Source: Candidatus Dadabacteria bacterium
Lineage (GTDB): Bacteria; Desulfobacterota_D; UBA1144; Nemesobacterales; UBA2774
Direction: 5' to 3'
Length of the DNA: 28,389 bases
Assembly (NCBI GenBank): GCA_020027805.1
Contig: JAHKKQ010000005.1
Location: 1 to 28,389, forward strand
The notes below the pieces were generated by a model, which ran no database searches, was not told the DNA's origin, and worked only from the letters and a program-made list of their open reading frames with translations. This document shows positions 14,601 to 22,535 of this stretch, one piece after another (position 1 is the first letter of the stretch; each line of letters opens with the position of its first letter). A program made the position numbers and the translations under genes.

Positions 14601-16076
14601 TGTATACACCCCGGCTCAACGCTAACACCCGAAATCGACATTCCCGAAAGGCTGATAGAGGGCCAGGTGTTGAGGGAAGAGGCGCTTCTAGAGATAATAA
14701 GGGGGCGGCTCGAGGCCCTTGGGCCCGTGAAAGCGGCGGAGATCTCGGCGTCGCTCGGCGCCGCGCTGCAGGACGCCGAACAGGCGCTTCTGACGATGGA
14801 GGGCGAGGGGTTCGTGTTCAGGGGGAGTTTCACTCCAGGAACGGAGGGGGTCGAGTGGTGCGAGAGGAGGCTTCTCGCGCGGATTCATAAATATACGATG
14901 AGCAAGCTCCGGAAGGAGATAGAGCCCGTGACGGCGGCCGATTTCATGAGGTTCCTTTTCTCGAGGCACGGGGTCGACTCGGACGATAAGCCGGAAGGGG
15001 CGGAGTCGCTCAAAGGGGTGCTCGACATGCTGGAAGGCTTCGAAGCCCCTGCCGCCGCCTGGGAGGGGGACATACTGTCGTCGAGGATGAGTGGATATGA
15101 CCACGCGTGGCTCGACACACTCTGTCTCTCCGGGAGCGCCGTGTGGGCGAGGATAAAAACGTCTAACGGTGCGGGTAAGAAGCCGGGGCCGATCAAGACG
15201 ACGCCTGTGACGATCGTAAAGAGGGCGAATCTCGAGACTTGGAAGAAGTTCGCGCCCGATCCGGAACCCGCCGCCGAAAATCTGTCCCGTCAGGCGAGAG
15301 AAGTGCTCGACTTGCTCGAGGCTCAAGGGGCATCCTTCTTCGAGGAGATAGCGTCCGGTACGAAGGGGCTTAAATCGGAGACTGAAAACGCCATTGCGGA
15401 GCTTGTTTCGAGCGGCATCGTCACGTCGGATAGCTATACCGGGCTCCGGGCGCTCCTCGTGAGCTCGAAATACCGGGCTGCCGAGGGAAGGCGGAGGAAA
15501 AGGGCCAGCTTCAGCATGGAAGGGGCAGGCAGGTGGTCGCTCATACGGGCGAGGGGAGGGGAGGGGGATGGCGGGAGGGGAGGGGGTGATATCAGGACGC
15601 TTGCCATGACCCTACTCAGGAGATACGGCGTTATATTCAGGAAGCTCGCGGAGCGGGAGAGTTTCGCTCCGCCGTGGAGGGAGCTTGTGCGGGTGCTGAG
15701 ACTCCTCGAGCTTAGGGGCGAAGTGAGGGGCGGGAGGTTCGTGGACGGCGTATGGGGGGAGCAGTTCGCGCTGCCCGAGGCGGTTGCCGGGCTCAGGGAG
15801 ACGAGGAGGAAGCAGAGAGACGGCAAGCTCGTTTCGATCAGTGCCGCCGATCCGCTTAATCTGACCGGGATAATGACGCCCGGGGAGAGGGTGCCGTCAC
15901 ATTACAGGAACAGGGTGCTTTACAGGGACGGGGTTCCCGCCGCTATTAAAGAGGGGGAGGATATAAGTATCCTGTCGGCGGCTGAAGGAAAGGAAGAATG
16001 GAGCCTCAGGACGGCGCTCGTAAAGCGGAGCTTCTCGCCGAAGCTGAGGGCGTATCTGGGCAAAGGAGTCGCCTAG
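11682..16076 (+). CDS. lhr: Lhr-type large DEAD/DEVH helicase
   Basis: Starting at the ATG at 11682 the protein is 1464 aa, close to full-length bacterial Lhr proteins. It has Walker A APTGSGKT (42-49), DEVH (167-170), the SAT motif LSATQKP (about 200) and motif VI QRVGRSGH (about 361-368). The Lhr core winged-helix and beta-barrel region follows, and then a long C-terminal extension as in proteobacterial Lhr. Lhr proteins translocate 3' to 5' on single-stranded DNA and unwind RNA:DNA hybrids. Some lineages link them to repair of alkylation or crosslink damage. The reading frame continues upstream to 10869 only because uvrB lies antisense there. A G-rich tract (15553-15586) codes for a Gly/Arg loop. 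One exact TACCGCGGTA lies at 12434-12443. Confidence 0.93.
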   Translation: MALEGFHHCVASWFKKEFDAPTEIQGIAWPEIKRRRNTLISAPTGSGKTLAAFLSAIDDLVKEGLEGRLRDKTQIVYVSPLKALSNDIEKNLQRPLRGIEEELAKAGVPEIGIRAQVRTGDTPASARTRMTKTPPHILITTPESLYLILTSKNGREMLSEVHTLIVDEVHSLVGSKRGSHLALSMERLAALTSGDLVRIGLSATQKPIETVARFLVGHGRDGENGAPDCTTINTGHRRELDLSIEIPRSPLTAVMPNEVWDEIYEKLEELIKSHKTTLIFVNTRRLSERMTHNLTGRFGANVIAAHHGSISKELRLDAEQRLKSGGLKAIIATASLELGIDIGAVDLVCQIGSPKSIATFLQRVGRSGHTVKGTPRGKIFPLSLDELLECAALFDAIKRGELDSIIMPEKPLDVLAQQIVAEVACGERLEDELYGLFMRAYPYRDLSRREFDDVVRMLAQGFAAQKGRRAAYIHHDMVNGRLRARKGARITAIVSGGTIPDSFDYDVILEPTGTFIGTVNEDFAIESTAGDIFLLGNHSWRIIKVNGGKVRVEDAGGLPPTIPFWFGEAPGRSPEFSAAVSRLREEISGELGDAKDFIRENDLLDGFPDDGWKKGAIERLVNGAGLSLEAADQLVAYMATVKAALGTMPTQERLVMERFFDEAGAMHLVIHSPFGSRMNRAWGLALRKRFCRKFNFELQAAATEDSIILSLGATHSFPLEEVYFYLHPNSVRKILTQALLDAPMFEVRWRWNASTALAVLRRWTGKKVPPAIQRIHSEDLIAQVFPDQIACLENIVGDREIPDHPLVSQTIKDCLTEAMDIENLEKLLTDIHSKKIELVARDLREPSPLSGQVLNARPYAFLDDTPLEERRTQAVRNRRWLDPSEAADLGVLDAGAVRTVKEEAWPQAESPDELHDALVLYGFITEEEGERGDAAGGWRPYFDELAKENRATVLETGEGKRLWTAAERLAQMKCIHPGSTLTPEIDIPERLIEGQVLREEALLEIIRGRLEALGPVKAAEISASLGAALQDAEQALLTMEGEGFVFRGSFTPGTEGVEWCERRLLARIHKYTMSKLRKEIEPVTAADFMRFLFSRHGVDSDDKPEGAESLKGVLDMLEGFEAPAAAWEGDILSSRMSGYDHAWLDTLCLSGSAVWARIKTSNGAGKKPGPIKTTPVTIVKRANLETWKKFAPDPEPAAENLSRQAREVLDLLEAQGASFFEEIASGTKGLKSETENAIAELVSSGIVTSDSYTGLRALLVSSKYRAAEGRRRKRASFSMEGAGRWSLIRARGGEGDGGRGGGDIRTLAMTLLRRYGVIFRKLAERESFAPPWRELVRVLRLLELRGEVRGGRFVDGVWGEQFALPEAVAGLRETRRKQRDGKLVSISAADPLNLTGIMTPGERVPSHYRNRVLYRDGVPAAIKEGEDISILSAAEGKEEWSLRTALVKRSFSPKLRAYLGKGVA
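15553..15586 (+). other. G-quadruplex-capable tract inside lhr
   Basis: The coding strand has six runs of three to five Gs separated by one to five bases, enough for an intramolecular G-quadruplex in mRNA or DNA. It codes for a Gly/Arg/Asp-rich loop (RGGEGDGGRGGGD) between conserved parts of the C-terminal extension. Confidence 0.7.
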
Positions 16077-16164
16077 TAAAAAACATCTGACCGCTCGGGT
16101 CTATTAACATGCTTTTAACTTCTTCATAATCCGCTCTTAATTTCCCCGTGCTTAAATTCTGGTA

Positions 16165-16404
16165 ATGGGCGTCATGTGGGCATGGAATTTGAAGACTCCC
16201 AAGATGGGGGATACGAACGCAGTCGTCGACTGGAGGGAAGCGAGCAGGCGCAGCGTGGATGAGGTTATCGGCAGGATAAGGTCTACGAAGAGAGCGCGGA
16301 TCGCTTTTAAAGAAACCGCGTGCCCGGAATGCAGTTATATAGCACGCAACGTCTTTTTCCCCGCTCAGTGTATCTACTGCGGCGGCTCGCTCCAGTCCTT
16401 ATAG
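16165..16404 (+). CDS. Small zinc-ribbon protein
   Basis: The 79-aa product ends in a CPEC-x13-CIYC arrangement typical of a four-Cys zinc ribbon. A basic segment lies before it (RRSVDEVIGRIRSTKRARIAF). The function is unknown; such small ribbons bind nucleic acid or act as adaptor domains. The ATG at 16165 has no good Shine-Dalgarno, and codons 4 and 14 are also ATG, so the start is uncertain. It is 88 bp after lhr on the same strand and converges with bcp. Confidence 0.65.
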   Translation: MGVMWAWNLKTPKMGDTNAVVDWREASRRSVDEVIGRIRSTKRARIAFKETACPECSYIARNVFFPAQCIYCGGSLQSL

Positions 16405-16414
16405 ATTGGGATGC

Positions 16415-16876
16415 TCAAGCGAGCCCGAGCTCTTTTACCTTCTCGGCGATCTCCTCGGCGTGCTCAGCCGTTTTGACCTTCGTCCAGATGTAACGTATTG
16501 CACCCGATTTGTCGATCAGAAAAGTTTCCCGCCTTGCAGAACCCGAATCGCTTACGACGCCGTATGATTTGATTATATCCCCGCTCTTGTCGCTTAAGAG
16601 TGGAAAGTTGAGGCCATGCTTCTCCCTGAAGCCTTCGTGAGATTTCACGCTGTCCGTGCTGACTCCGAGGACCTGAACGCCCAGCTTCTCGAGATCATTC
16701 ATTCCGTCTCTGATCGAGCAGGCCTCTTTAGTGCATCCGCCTGTGTAGTCTTTCGGGTAGAAATAAACCGCGACTATTTTATCTCCGCGGTAGTCGCTGA
16801 GCTTGATTTTTTCGCCGGCGTAGGTCTCGGCTTCAATTACGGGCGCCTTGTCTCCGACCTTCAACGTGTTTGACAT
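16415..16876 (-). CDS. bcp: Bcp/PrxQ-type thiol peroxidase
   Basis: The 153-aa peroxiredoxin has FYPKDYTGGCTKEAC, with the peroxidatic Cys48 and a resolving Cys53 five residues on, the atypical 2-Cys PrxQ pattern. It reduces hydrogen peroxide and organic hydroperoxides in the cytoplasm, normally using thioredoxin. Length and motifs are complete. The ATG has a strong AAAGGAGG. A TATACT at 16910-16915 (minus) is a likely -10, with a weak -35. Confidence 0.95.
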   Translation of the reverse strand: MSNTLKVGDKAPVIEAETYAGEKIKLSDYRGDKIVAVYFYPKDYTGGCTKEACSIRDGMNDLEKLGVQVLGVSTDSVKSHEGFREKHGLNFPLLSDKSGDIIKSYGVVSDSGSARRETFLIDKSGAIRYIWTKVKTAEHAEEIAEKVKELGLA

Positions 16877-17503
16877 ATTCGAATTCCTCCTTTCGCAAAT
16901 TCGGATTTGAGTATAGCTGATGAAGAAGACTGAGGAAGGGAGAGGAGAGCAGCTATGTTTTGATCATGCGATCGACGCAAATCCTGAATACGCGTTACGA
17001 ATATTGGGAAGCGATATTACAAAAATCACCTTTATCAATTTCATTTATTTGTCTTTTGTTTTCATTTTGGATTCGGGAAATTGCAATAACAGATATAAAG
17101 AAGCATGATTCGTTTCTATTGCACATGTTTTGATATGGAATGCCGTCGATGCGAAGAAAAACGCCGGGTTTGTTGGCTGTTTGCAGCCTGCAGCTCGAGA
17201 AGTTTAATGATTAGCGGTTGATAACGAAGCGCTTTCGATCCCGCGTAATCATTCGGGAGCGCCGTGGAGCTTCCCCATATATTAAAGCCGAGTATTAGAT
17301 ATTCTTTTTTTATCCACACCTATTAAGGTTTCGGTTTAATACCTGATTTTAACCCATCAACATAATTCGGGCGGAGACGTTCCGTTTAAGAAAGACAGGG
17401 GGGTTTTGTCAATTCAGGCGGGGCGCATAACGGCAATGTTTAATGCGGAGAATCAGAAGATCGCGGTTCTCCCCGCGCCGAGAATCGAGAAAGTTCGAGC
17501 TTT
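16877..17503. other. AT-rich 627-bp gap with a perfect DnaA box
   Basis: I find no supported gene here. The stretch is clearly more AT-rich than its surroundings, especially 17000-17120 and 17290-17350. It has the bcp promoter at its left edge and TTATCCACA, a perfect DnaA box, at 17310-17318 after a run of Ts. The short open frames here lack codon bias and ribosome-binding sites. It could be a second origin-like element, or decayed DNA. Confidence 0.5.
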
Positions 17504-18946
17504 TTATCTGCGGCGACTTCCGCCGAGGAAAGAGCCCAGTATCCCGCGCACGAGCTCCGTTGCTACTTGTCTGCCGACGGAGCGGGCTGCGCTTTTCGCC
17601 ATCGCCTCGATCGGAGAATCGCTCCTCCTCCCGGGTTTGTTTTTCGGTGCGGGTTTTGCCGCGGGCGCGTTCTCCGCGCGGTTCTTCAGCCTCTCGTATG
17701 CGGACTCGCGGTCGGTCACTTCTTCATAAACTCCGTGAAGCGGCGAGCTTCGGATTACGACGCTCCGCTCCTCGGGGGTAACAGGGCCTATTCTGCTGAA
17801 CGGGGGGCGGACAAGTGCGCGCTCTACGATATTGGGCCTGCCCGCCTCATCGAGGAACGATACGAGCGCCTCGCCGACGCCGAGCTCCGTGAGAATCTTC
17901 TCCGCGTCGAGGGAGGGATTGGTCCTGAAGGTCTCGGCGGCCGCCCTGACCGCCTTCTGGTCGCGCGGTGTGTATGCGCGGAGCGCGTGCTGGACCTTGT
18001 TTCCGAGCTGGCCCAGAATGATGTCCGGTATATCGAGCGGGCTTTGAGTTACGAAGTAAATTCCGACGCCCTTCGAGCGTATGAGACGGGCGACCTGCTC
18101 GACCTTATCGAGGAGCGCTTTGGGCGCGTTGTGGAAAAGGAGATGAGCCTCATCGAAGAAGAATACGAGCCTGGGCTTTTCGGGGTCGCCGGCTTCGGGC
18201 ATCTGCTCGAATAATTCGGAAAGAAGCCAGAGAAGAAAGGTAGCATAGATAGCCGGCGACTGGATAAGCCTGTCGGCGGTGAGGATGTTGATCACCCCGC
18301 GCCCGTTTGCGCCTGTCTGCAGGAAATCGTCGAGGTTGAGGGAAGGCTCCCCGAAGAATATATCCCCTCCTTCGTTTTCAAGCGCGACGAGGCTCCGCTG
18401 TATGGCTCCTATGCTCGCCCGGGAGATGGTCCCGTATGCAGTGGTGTAGGAGGAGGAGTTGTCCCCGACATAGCGGAGCATCGATCTCAGGTCTTTCAGG
18501 TCGAGGAGGAGGAGCCCGCCATCATCGGCGATCTCGAATACGAGCGTGAGTACCCCGGTCTGGGTGTCGTTCAGGTTGAGGAGGCGGCTAAGGAGGAGCG
18601 GGCCCATTTCCGATATAGTCGTGCGGACCGGGTGGCCATGTACACCGAAGACGTCCCAAAAGATCACCGAAGATTCACCGAATACGAAACTTGAGAGGCC
18701 TATTCGGTTTATGCGCTCCGTAATTTTCGGGTTTTCGTTGCCGGGCCGGGAGAGCCCCGCGAGATCGCCCTTGACGTCGGCCATGAATACCGGGACGCCT
18801 ATCATGCTGAAGTTCTCGGCCAGGACCTGGAGCGTTACGGTTTTGCCGGTCCCGGTCGCTCCCGAGATAAGGCCGTGCCTGTTCGCCATTCCGGGGAGTA
18901 TAAAGAGCTCGTGTTCTCCTTTCGCAGCCAATACAGGCTCGTTCAT
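17504..18946 (-). CDS. HerA-like/DUF853 ATPase
   Basis: The 480-aa protein has Walker A GATGTGKT (29-36), FMADVKGDLAGL shortly after, Walker B VFFFDEAHLLF (261-271) and a downstream IYFVTQSPLDIPD segment. This is the DUF853 branch of the HerA/FtsK superfamily, probably a hexameric DNA-translocating ATPase. HerA proteins work with nucleases in end resection, or with partners in anti-phage defence. No NurA, SIR2-fused or other nuclease partner is adjacent, and the sirtuin at 26056 is far away. The C-terminus is basic, Pro/Ala-rich and probably flexible (KNRAENAPAAKPAPKNKPGR). It is preceded by AAAGG near the ATG. The exact cellular role is unknown. Confidence 0.9.
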   Translation of the reverse strand: MNEPVLAAKGEHELFILPGMANRHGLISGATGTGKTVTLQVLAENFSMIGVPVFMADVKGDLAGLSRPGNENPKITERINRIGLSSFVFGESSVIFWDVFGVHGHPVRTTISEMGPLLLSRLLNLNDTQTGVLTLVFEIADDGGLLLLDLKDLRSMLRYVGDNSSSYTTAYGTISRASIGAIQRSLVALENEGGDIFFGEPSLNLDDFLQTGANGRGVINILTADRLIQSPAIYATFLLWLLSELFEQMPEAGDPEKPRLVFFFDEAHLLFHNAPKALLDKVEQVARLIRSKGVGIYFVTQSPLDIPDIILGQLGNKVQHALRAYTPRDQKAVRAAAETFRTNPSLDAEKILTELGVGEALVSFLDEAGRPNIVERALVRPPFSRIGPVTPEERSVVIRSSPLHGVYEEVTDRESAYERLKNRAENAPAAKPAPKNKPGRRSDSPIEAMAKSAARSVGRQVATELVRGILGSFLGGSRRR

Positions 18947-19027
18947 GCCTTTATAATTCCTTTTATGGCCGGCGTTGTAAAGCGGGAACGCGAAGCGCTC
19001 TGCGTTATCCGGACCGGGGTTTAAATT

Positions 19028-19858
19028 TCACTTTCTCATGCGCTTTAAAAGCTTTATATCCGCTGCGACTTCCTCGGGCGGTATCTCGACTATCATGTCG
19101 AGTTCTTTCAAGGCCGGGCTGCCGAGTATGGCTTTGAAGCCCTCTTTTCCGATCTTCCCTTTCCCTATGTGCTCGTGCCTGTCCTTTTTCTCCCCCAGGC
19201 CGGCTTTGGAGTCGTTTCCGTGAAGGAGCTTCACGCGGCCGGGGTTTATGACCGAGAATAGAGCATCGAGTGTGTGCCTGAGGGAGGCTTTGGTTCTTAT
19301 GTCGTAGCCCGAGGCTATGAGGTGCGCCGTGTCGAGGCAGACGCCGAGCCGGGGGTTCCCGGCCTCGTCGAGAATCCTGGCCAATTCCCCGAACGTGTCC
19401 CCGATGGTCTCTCCCTGTCCCGCGGTGTTTTCGAGGAGAAGCTCCGTCGAGAGGCCGTCTGAACCGTCGAGTATCTTAGTGATCCCGTCAATAACCATAT
19501 CGACGGCTTCCGCGCGGTCGAGACCTTTCGAGCTTCCAAGGTGCGTCATGACGTATTTCGCGCCGATCAGGCTCCCCCTTTCGAGCTCTTCCCCGATTAT
19601 GGCGACCGACGAGCGCCTGAGCTCCTTTTTCTCCGAAGCGAGGTTGATGTAGTAGGGCGTATGTATGTAGTAGTCCGGCAGCCCGCAAGACGAGCATGAT
19701 TTCAGGAAGGAATCGACGAGGTCTTTGCCGAGCGCTGGGGGCTTGCCGCCCCGGGGCGACCTCGTGAATATCTGAAAGCACTCACAGCCGAGGGCGCGGG
19801 CGCGCTCCGGGGCCTTATCTATACCGCCTGCGATAGAAACGTGAGCGCCGAATTTCAT
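19028..19858 (-). CDS. nfo: Endonuclease IV (AP endonuclease)
   Basis: The 276-aa protein has the family motifs in order: GAHVSIAGG at the N-terminus, HTPYYINLAS, THLGS, LLLENTAGQG, CLDTAHLIASGYD, LLHGNDS and DRHEHIGKGKIG, then IVEIPPE near the end. These supply the His, Glu and Asp ligands of the trinuclear zinc site. It cleaves DNA 5' to abasic sites and removes 3' blocking groups in base excision repair. All motifs are intact. It lies 81 bp upstream of the HerA-like gene on the same strand and may be co-transcribed with it. It is part of the repair-rich cargo with uvrB, uvrC and lhr. Confidence 0.96.
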   Translation of the reverse strand: MKFGAHVSIAGGIDKAPERARALGCECFQIFTRSPRGGKPPALGKDLVDSFLKSCSSCGLPDYYIHTPYYINLASEKKELRRSSVAIIGEELERGSLIGAKYVMTHLGSSKGLDRAEAVDMVIDGITKILDGSDGLSTELLLENTAGQGETIGDTFGELARILDEAGNPRLGVCLDTAHLIASGYDIRTKASLRHTLDALFSVINPGRVKLLHGNDSKAGLGEKKDRHEHIGKGKIGKEGFKAILGSPALKELDMIVEIPPEEVAADIKLLKRMRK

Positions 19859-20249
19859 AACGGTTTGTAATTTTACCGGATCGGGAGGAAAAGCACCTTC
19901 GGATGGCGGAATCTTAATTCCGCTATTGCAAATCTTCTTAAACCTATATAAAAATACATGTTTTTAAAAACGAATTTTTGAGGGCGCGGGTTTGATATTT
20001 TTTAAAAGACAAGGGAGAGCAATAGCGGCATTAGGGGCGCGTTTAAGCTCCCGGCTTTCTTAAAACATTATACATCCGATAATGAGTCTTATGTAAACTA
20101 CATATTCTCCACGGCTTCCGGTGAGGCATGCCCCAGCCGTAATCCTGCAGAAGAGGCGCAAGGGATCTGTACGACCTTTAATCCGCTTATAATTGCGTTA
20201 TCCATGCCCTCGAACGCCGATAATCATATCTTGATCCGGACTAGGTATC

Positions 20250-20264
20250 GCGGCTGGAAGCCGC
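20250..20264. repeat. REP-like hairpin
   Basis: GCGGCTGGAAGCCGC is a perfect 6-bp stem with a 3-nt loop, followed by TCCTGC. The same word family (GCCGCTCCT) recurs at about 23682-23690, suggesting a dispersed extragenic palindrome. Confidence 0.5.
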
Positions 20265-20495
20265 TCCTGCAAATGAAACGGATTCCCGATTCTTTTTGGC
20301 TTGAGTCGCTTAAGCAATAGGATAAAGATGCATAATTGCCATCAGCTAAGGGCGACCGAATTAATTTGGCTTCACCGGATTGTCCCGAGGAAATGAGCGG
20401 TTTTGCACTCAACCAATAGCGACCAATCGCTTACTTGCTCGCAATTGTTGCGCGCTTGCATTCGTTATTCGGGAATGACAGGCAGGGATAAAAGT

Positions 20496-20533
20496 GAGAT
20501 TGCCGCGGTCCCTTCGGAACCTCGCAATGACAA
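20496..20533. repeat. Dispersed repeat, GATTGCCGCGGTC...CTCGCAATGACA type, copy 1
   Basis: The element starts GAGATTGCCGCGGTC and ends CCTCGCAATGACA. Two further copies or variants are at 23623-23661 and 26928-26996. The family resembles short repeats scattered between genes in many bacterial chromosomes. Confidence 0.65.
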
Positions 20534-20560
20534 GAAGAGTATGGTAAACCCCCACCCGAG

Positions 20561-20586
20561 CCCTCCCCCTTTGAAAAGGGGGAGGG
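20561..20586. repeat. Perfect 12-bp palindromic hairpin
   Basis: A C-rich arm CCCTCCCCCTTT is followed by a 2-nt loop and its exact complement. It is of the type scattered through intergenic regions of many genomes. It lies about 78 bp beyond the kup stop and could stop kup transcription, but there is no clear T-run. Confidence 0.7.
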
Positions 20587-20663
20587 AATTATGGAGACAC
20601 TTCGGCGGATTCAGTACAATCAGGGCTTGTTCCCGGTGTTTGTATAGGCCTAGGAAAGACCCG

Positions 20664-22535
20664 CTAAATTTGTATCCGCAGGCCTATTTCTATAACCCGG
20701 TTAGGGGGGACGTTGAAGTGCGACGTCGCGGGGAGCATGTTCTGGGATAAAAAGGCGAAGAGCTGTTTTCTCAGCCCGGTTATGCCCCTCGGGTCGCGGA
20801 CTACGATGGTTTCCCGTCCGAGGAAGAACGTTATCTCTTCGACCCTGCATTCGATCCCGTGGTCCTTCAGGTGCCTTATCACGTGGGAGATGTCGGGCGT
20901 CTCCATGAACCCGTAATAGGCTATGACGCGGATGAAGTTATGGGAGAGCTCCTCCACCTTGAACTTTTTAGGCCAGGGCACGCGCGGGACGCCTTCCGTG
21001 TATATGGTCAGGATTATCATGCGCTCGTGAAACACTTTATTGTGCTTGAAGTTGTGAAGCATCGTCCGCGGGACGCCTTCCGGGTTCTTGGACATATAGA
21101 CAGCCGTTCCGGGCACGCGCATGACCGATTTTAAGCCGGGGTCGGACAGGAAGAGGTCAAACGATATCTCCTCCTTCCGGAACTCCTCCGCGAGAGCCCT
21201 CCTCCCCCTCGTCCACGTGAGGACGATTAAGTACACAATCAGCGCTATAAGGAACGGGAACCAGCCGCCCTGGTTAATCTTGATTATATTCGCGCCGAAA
21301 AACGCCAGATCGGCTATCAGCAAACAGGACGTCACGGTAATGGCTATAATCGCGTTCCACTTCCATATCGAAACCGAGCATACGTACATGAGGAGCGTGG
21401 TTATGACCATCAGCGTTACTATGGCCGCGCCGTAAGCGCTCGCGAGGTTTCCGGATGAGCGGAATATGAGGACGAGAAAAATAGTGCCCAGAAACATAAG
21501 CCAGTTTACGAAGGGGATATATATCTGCCCCATCTTGTCGGGGGACGTGTATACGACCCTGACGCGCGGCAGAAAGTCCAGCTGAAGGGCCTGGGACGTG
21601 AGGGAGAACGCCCCCGAGATAACCGCCTGAGAGGCGATAATCGTAGACATGGTCGCGAGGACAATAAGCGGATAGAGGCCCCACGAAGGCGCCAGAAGAT
21701 AGAACGAATTCTCGGCGGCTTCGGGCCGGGCGAGCAGCAGCGCCCCCTGGCCGAAATAGTTTAAGACGAGCGCGGGCAGTACGAGCGCGAACCAGGCGAG
21801 CTTGATCGGAAACCCTCCGAAGTGTCCCATATCGGCGTAAAGGGCCTCTCCGCCTGTCACGACGAGGAACACGGCCCCCAGCACCAGGAACCCGTGGACC
21901 TTGTTCACGATGAAAAACTCCGCGCCGTAAAGCGGGTTAATCGCCGCCAGTACCTCAGGCTGCTTTATAATCCATACGATGCCGAGAACCGAGAGCGTGA
22001 AAAACCATACGAGCATGACGGGACCGAACAGGGCTCCTACGCGCCCCGTCCCCCTGCTCTGGTAAAAAAAGAAAAGGGTCAGTATGACGAGCGTGATGGG
22101 GATGACGTAGTCATGGAATATGGGGGACGCGACCCTGAGCCCTTCGACCGCGCTCAGCACCGATATCGCCGGGGTCAGCATGGCGTCTCCGTAGAAGAGG
22201 GCCGCTCCGAAAATGCCGAGACCGAACACGACACGGTTAAATTTTCTAATCATGCCATTTCTGGAAATGAGGAGAGCGAGGAGAGCGAGCACGCCCCCCT
22301 CCCCGTCGTTGTCCGCGCGCATTACATAGGTTGCATATTTCAGAGAGATAACGATTATCAGGGACCAGAAAATCAGGGAGAGAATCCCGAGTACGTTGTC
22401 ATGTACAACATCGAGGCCGTACTTGTGAGAAAAACATTCGCGGAAGGCGTAAAGCGGGCTCGTCCCTATATCACCAAAAACAATACCGAGAGCGATTAGA
22501 ACGAGAACGTAGTTCTTACTGGATAATGATTTCAA
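20664..22535 (-). CDS. kup: Kup-type potassium transporter
   Basis: The 623-aa protein opens with LIALGIVFGDIGTSPLYAFRE, the Kup signature, and has about twelve membrane helices up to roughly residue 430. A cytoplasmic C-terminal domain follows, including GTAVYMSKNPEGVPRTMLHN, typical of the family. It imports K+ with protons through the inner membrane at low to moderate K+. The start is a TTG (22533-22535) with AGGA only two nt upstream; no in-frame ATG fits the N-terminus. Length and motifs are complete. It sits alone between repeat-bearing gaps. Confidence 0.95.
   Translation of the reverse strand: MKSLSSKNYVLVLIALGIVFGDIGTSPLYAFRECFSHKYGLDVVHDNVLGILSLIFWSLIIVISLKYATYVMRADNDGEGGVLALLALLISRNGMIRKFNRVVFGLGIFGAALFYGDAMLTPAISVLSAVEGLRVASPIFHDYVIPITLVILTLFFFYQSRGTGRVGALFGPVMLVWFFTLSVLGIVWIIKQPEVLAAINPLYGAEFFIVNKVHGFLVLGAVFLVVTGGEALYADMGHFGGFPIKLAWFALVLPALVLNYFGQGALLLARPEAAENSFYLLAPSWGLYPLIVLATMSTIIASQAVISGAFSLTSQALQLDFLPRVRVVYTSPDKMGQIYIPFVNWLMFLGTIFLVLIFRSSGNLASAYGAAIVTLMVITTLLMYVCSVSIWKWNAIIAITVTSCLLIADLAFFGANIIKINQGGWFPFLIALIVYLIVLTWTRGRRALAEEFRKEEISFDLFLSDPGLKSVMRVPGTAVYMSKNPEGVPRTMLHNFKHNKVFHERMIILTIYTEGVPRVPWPKKFKVEELSHNFIRVIAYYGFMETPDISHVIRHLKDHGIECRVEEITFFLGRETIVVRDPRGITGLRKQLFAFLSQNMLPATSHFNVPPNRVIEIGLRIQI

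Larger units (their letters stand above)
19859..20663. other. Gene-free 805-bp region with dispersed repeats
   Basis: No open frame here has codon bias or a ribosome-binding site. The left part (about 19900-20000) is AT-rich and may carry the nfo promoter. The middle and right carry three short repeat or hairpin elements listed separately. The stretch around 20460-20480 (TTCGGGAATGACAGG) also looks like a fragment of a dispersed repeat. Confidence 0.6.

Noticed and set aside
17504..18946. HerA-SIR2 anti-phage defence pair
   Set aside because: The sirtuin at 26056-26832 is a normal zinc-containing deacylase, 7 kb away and in its own unit, not the SIR2-like effector found next to HerA in defence systems.
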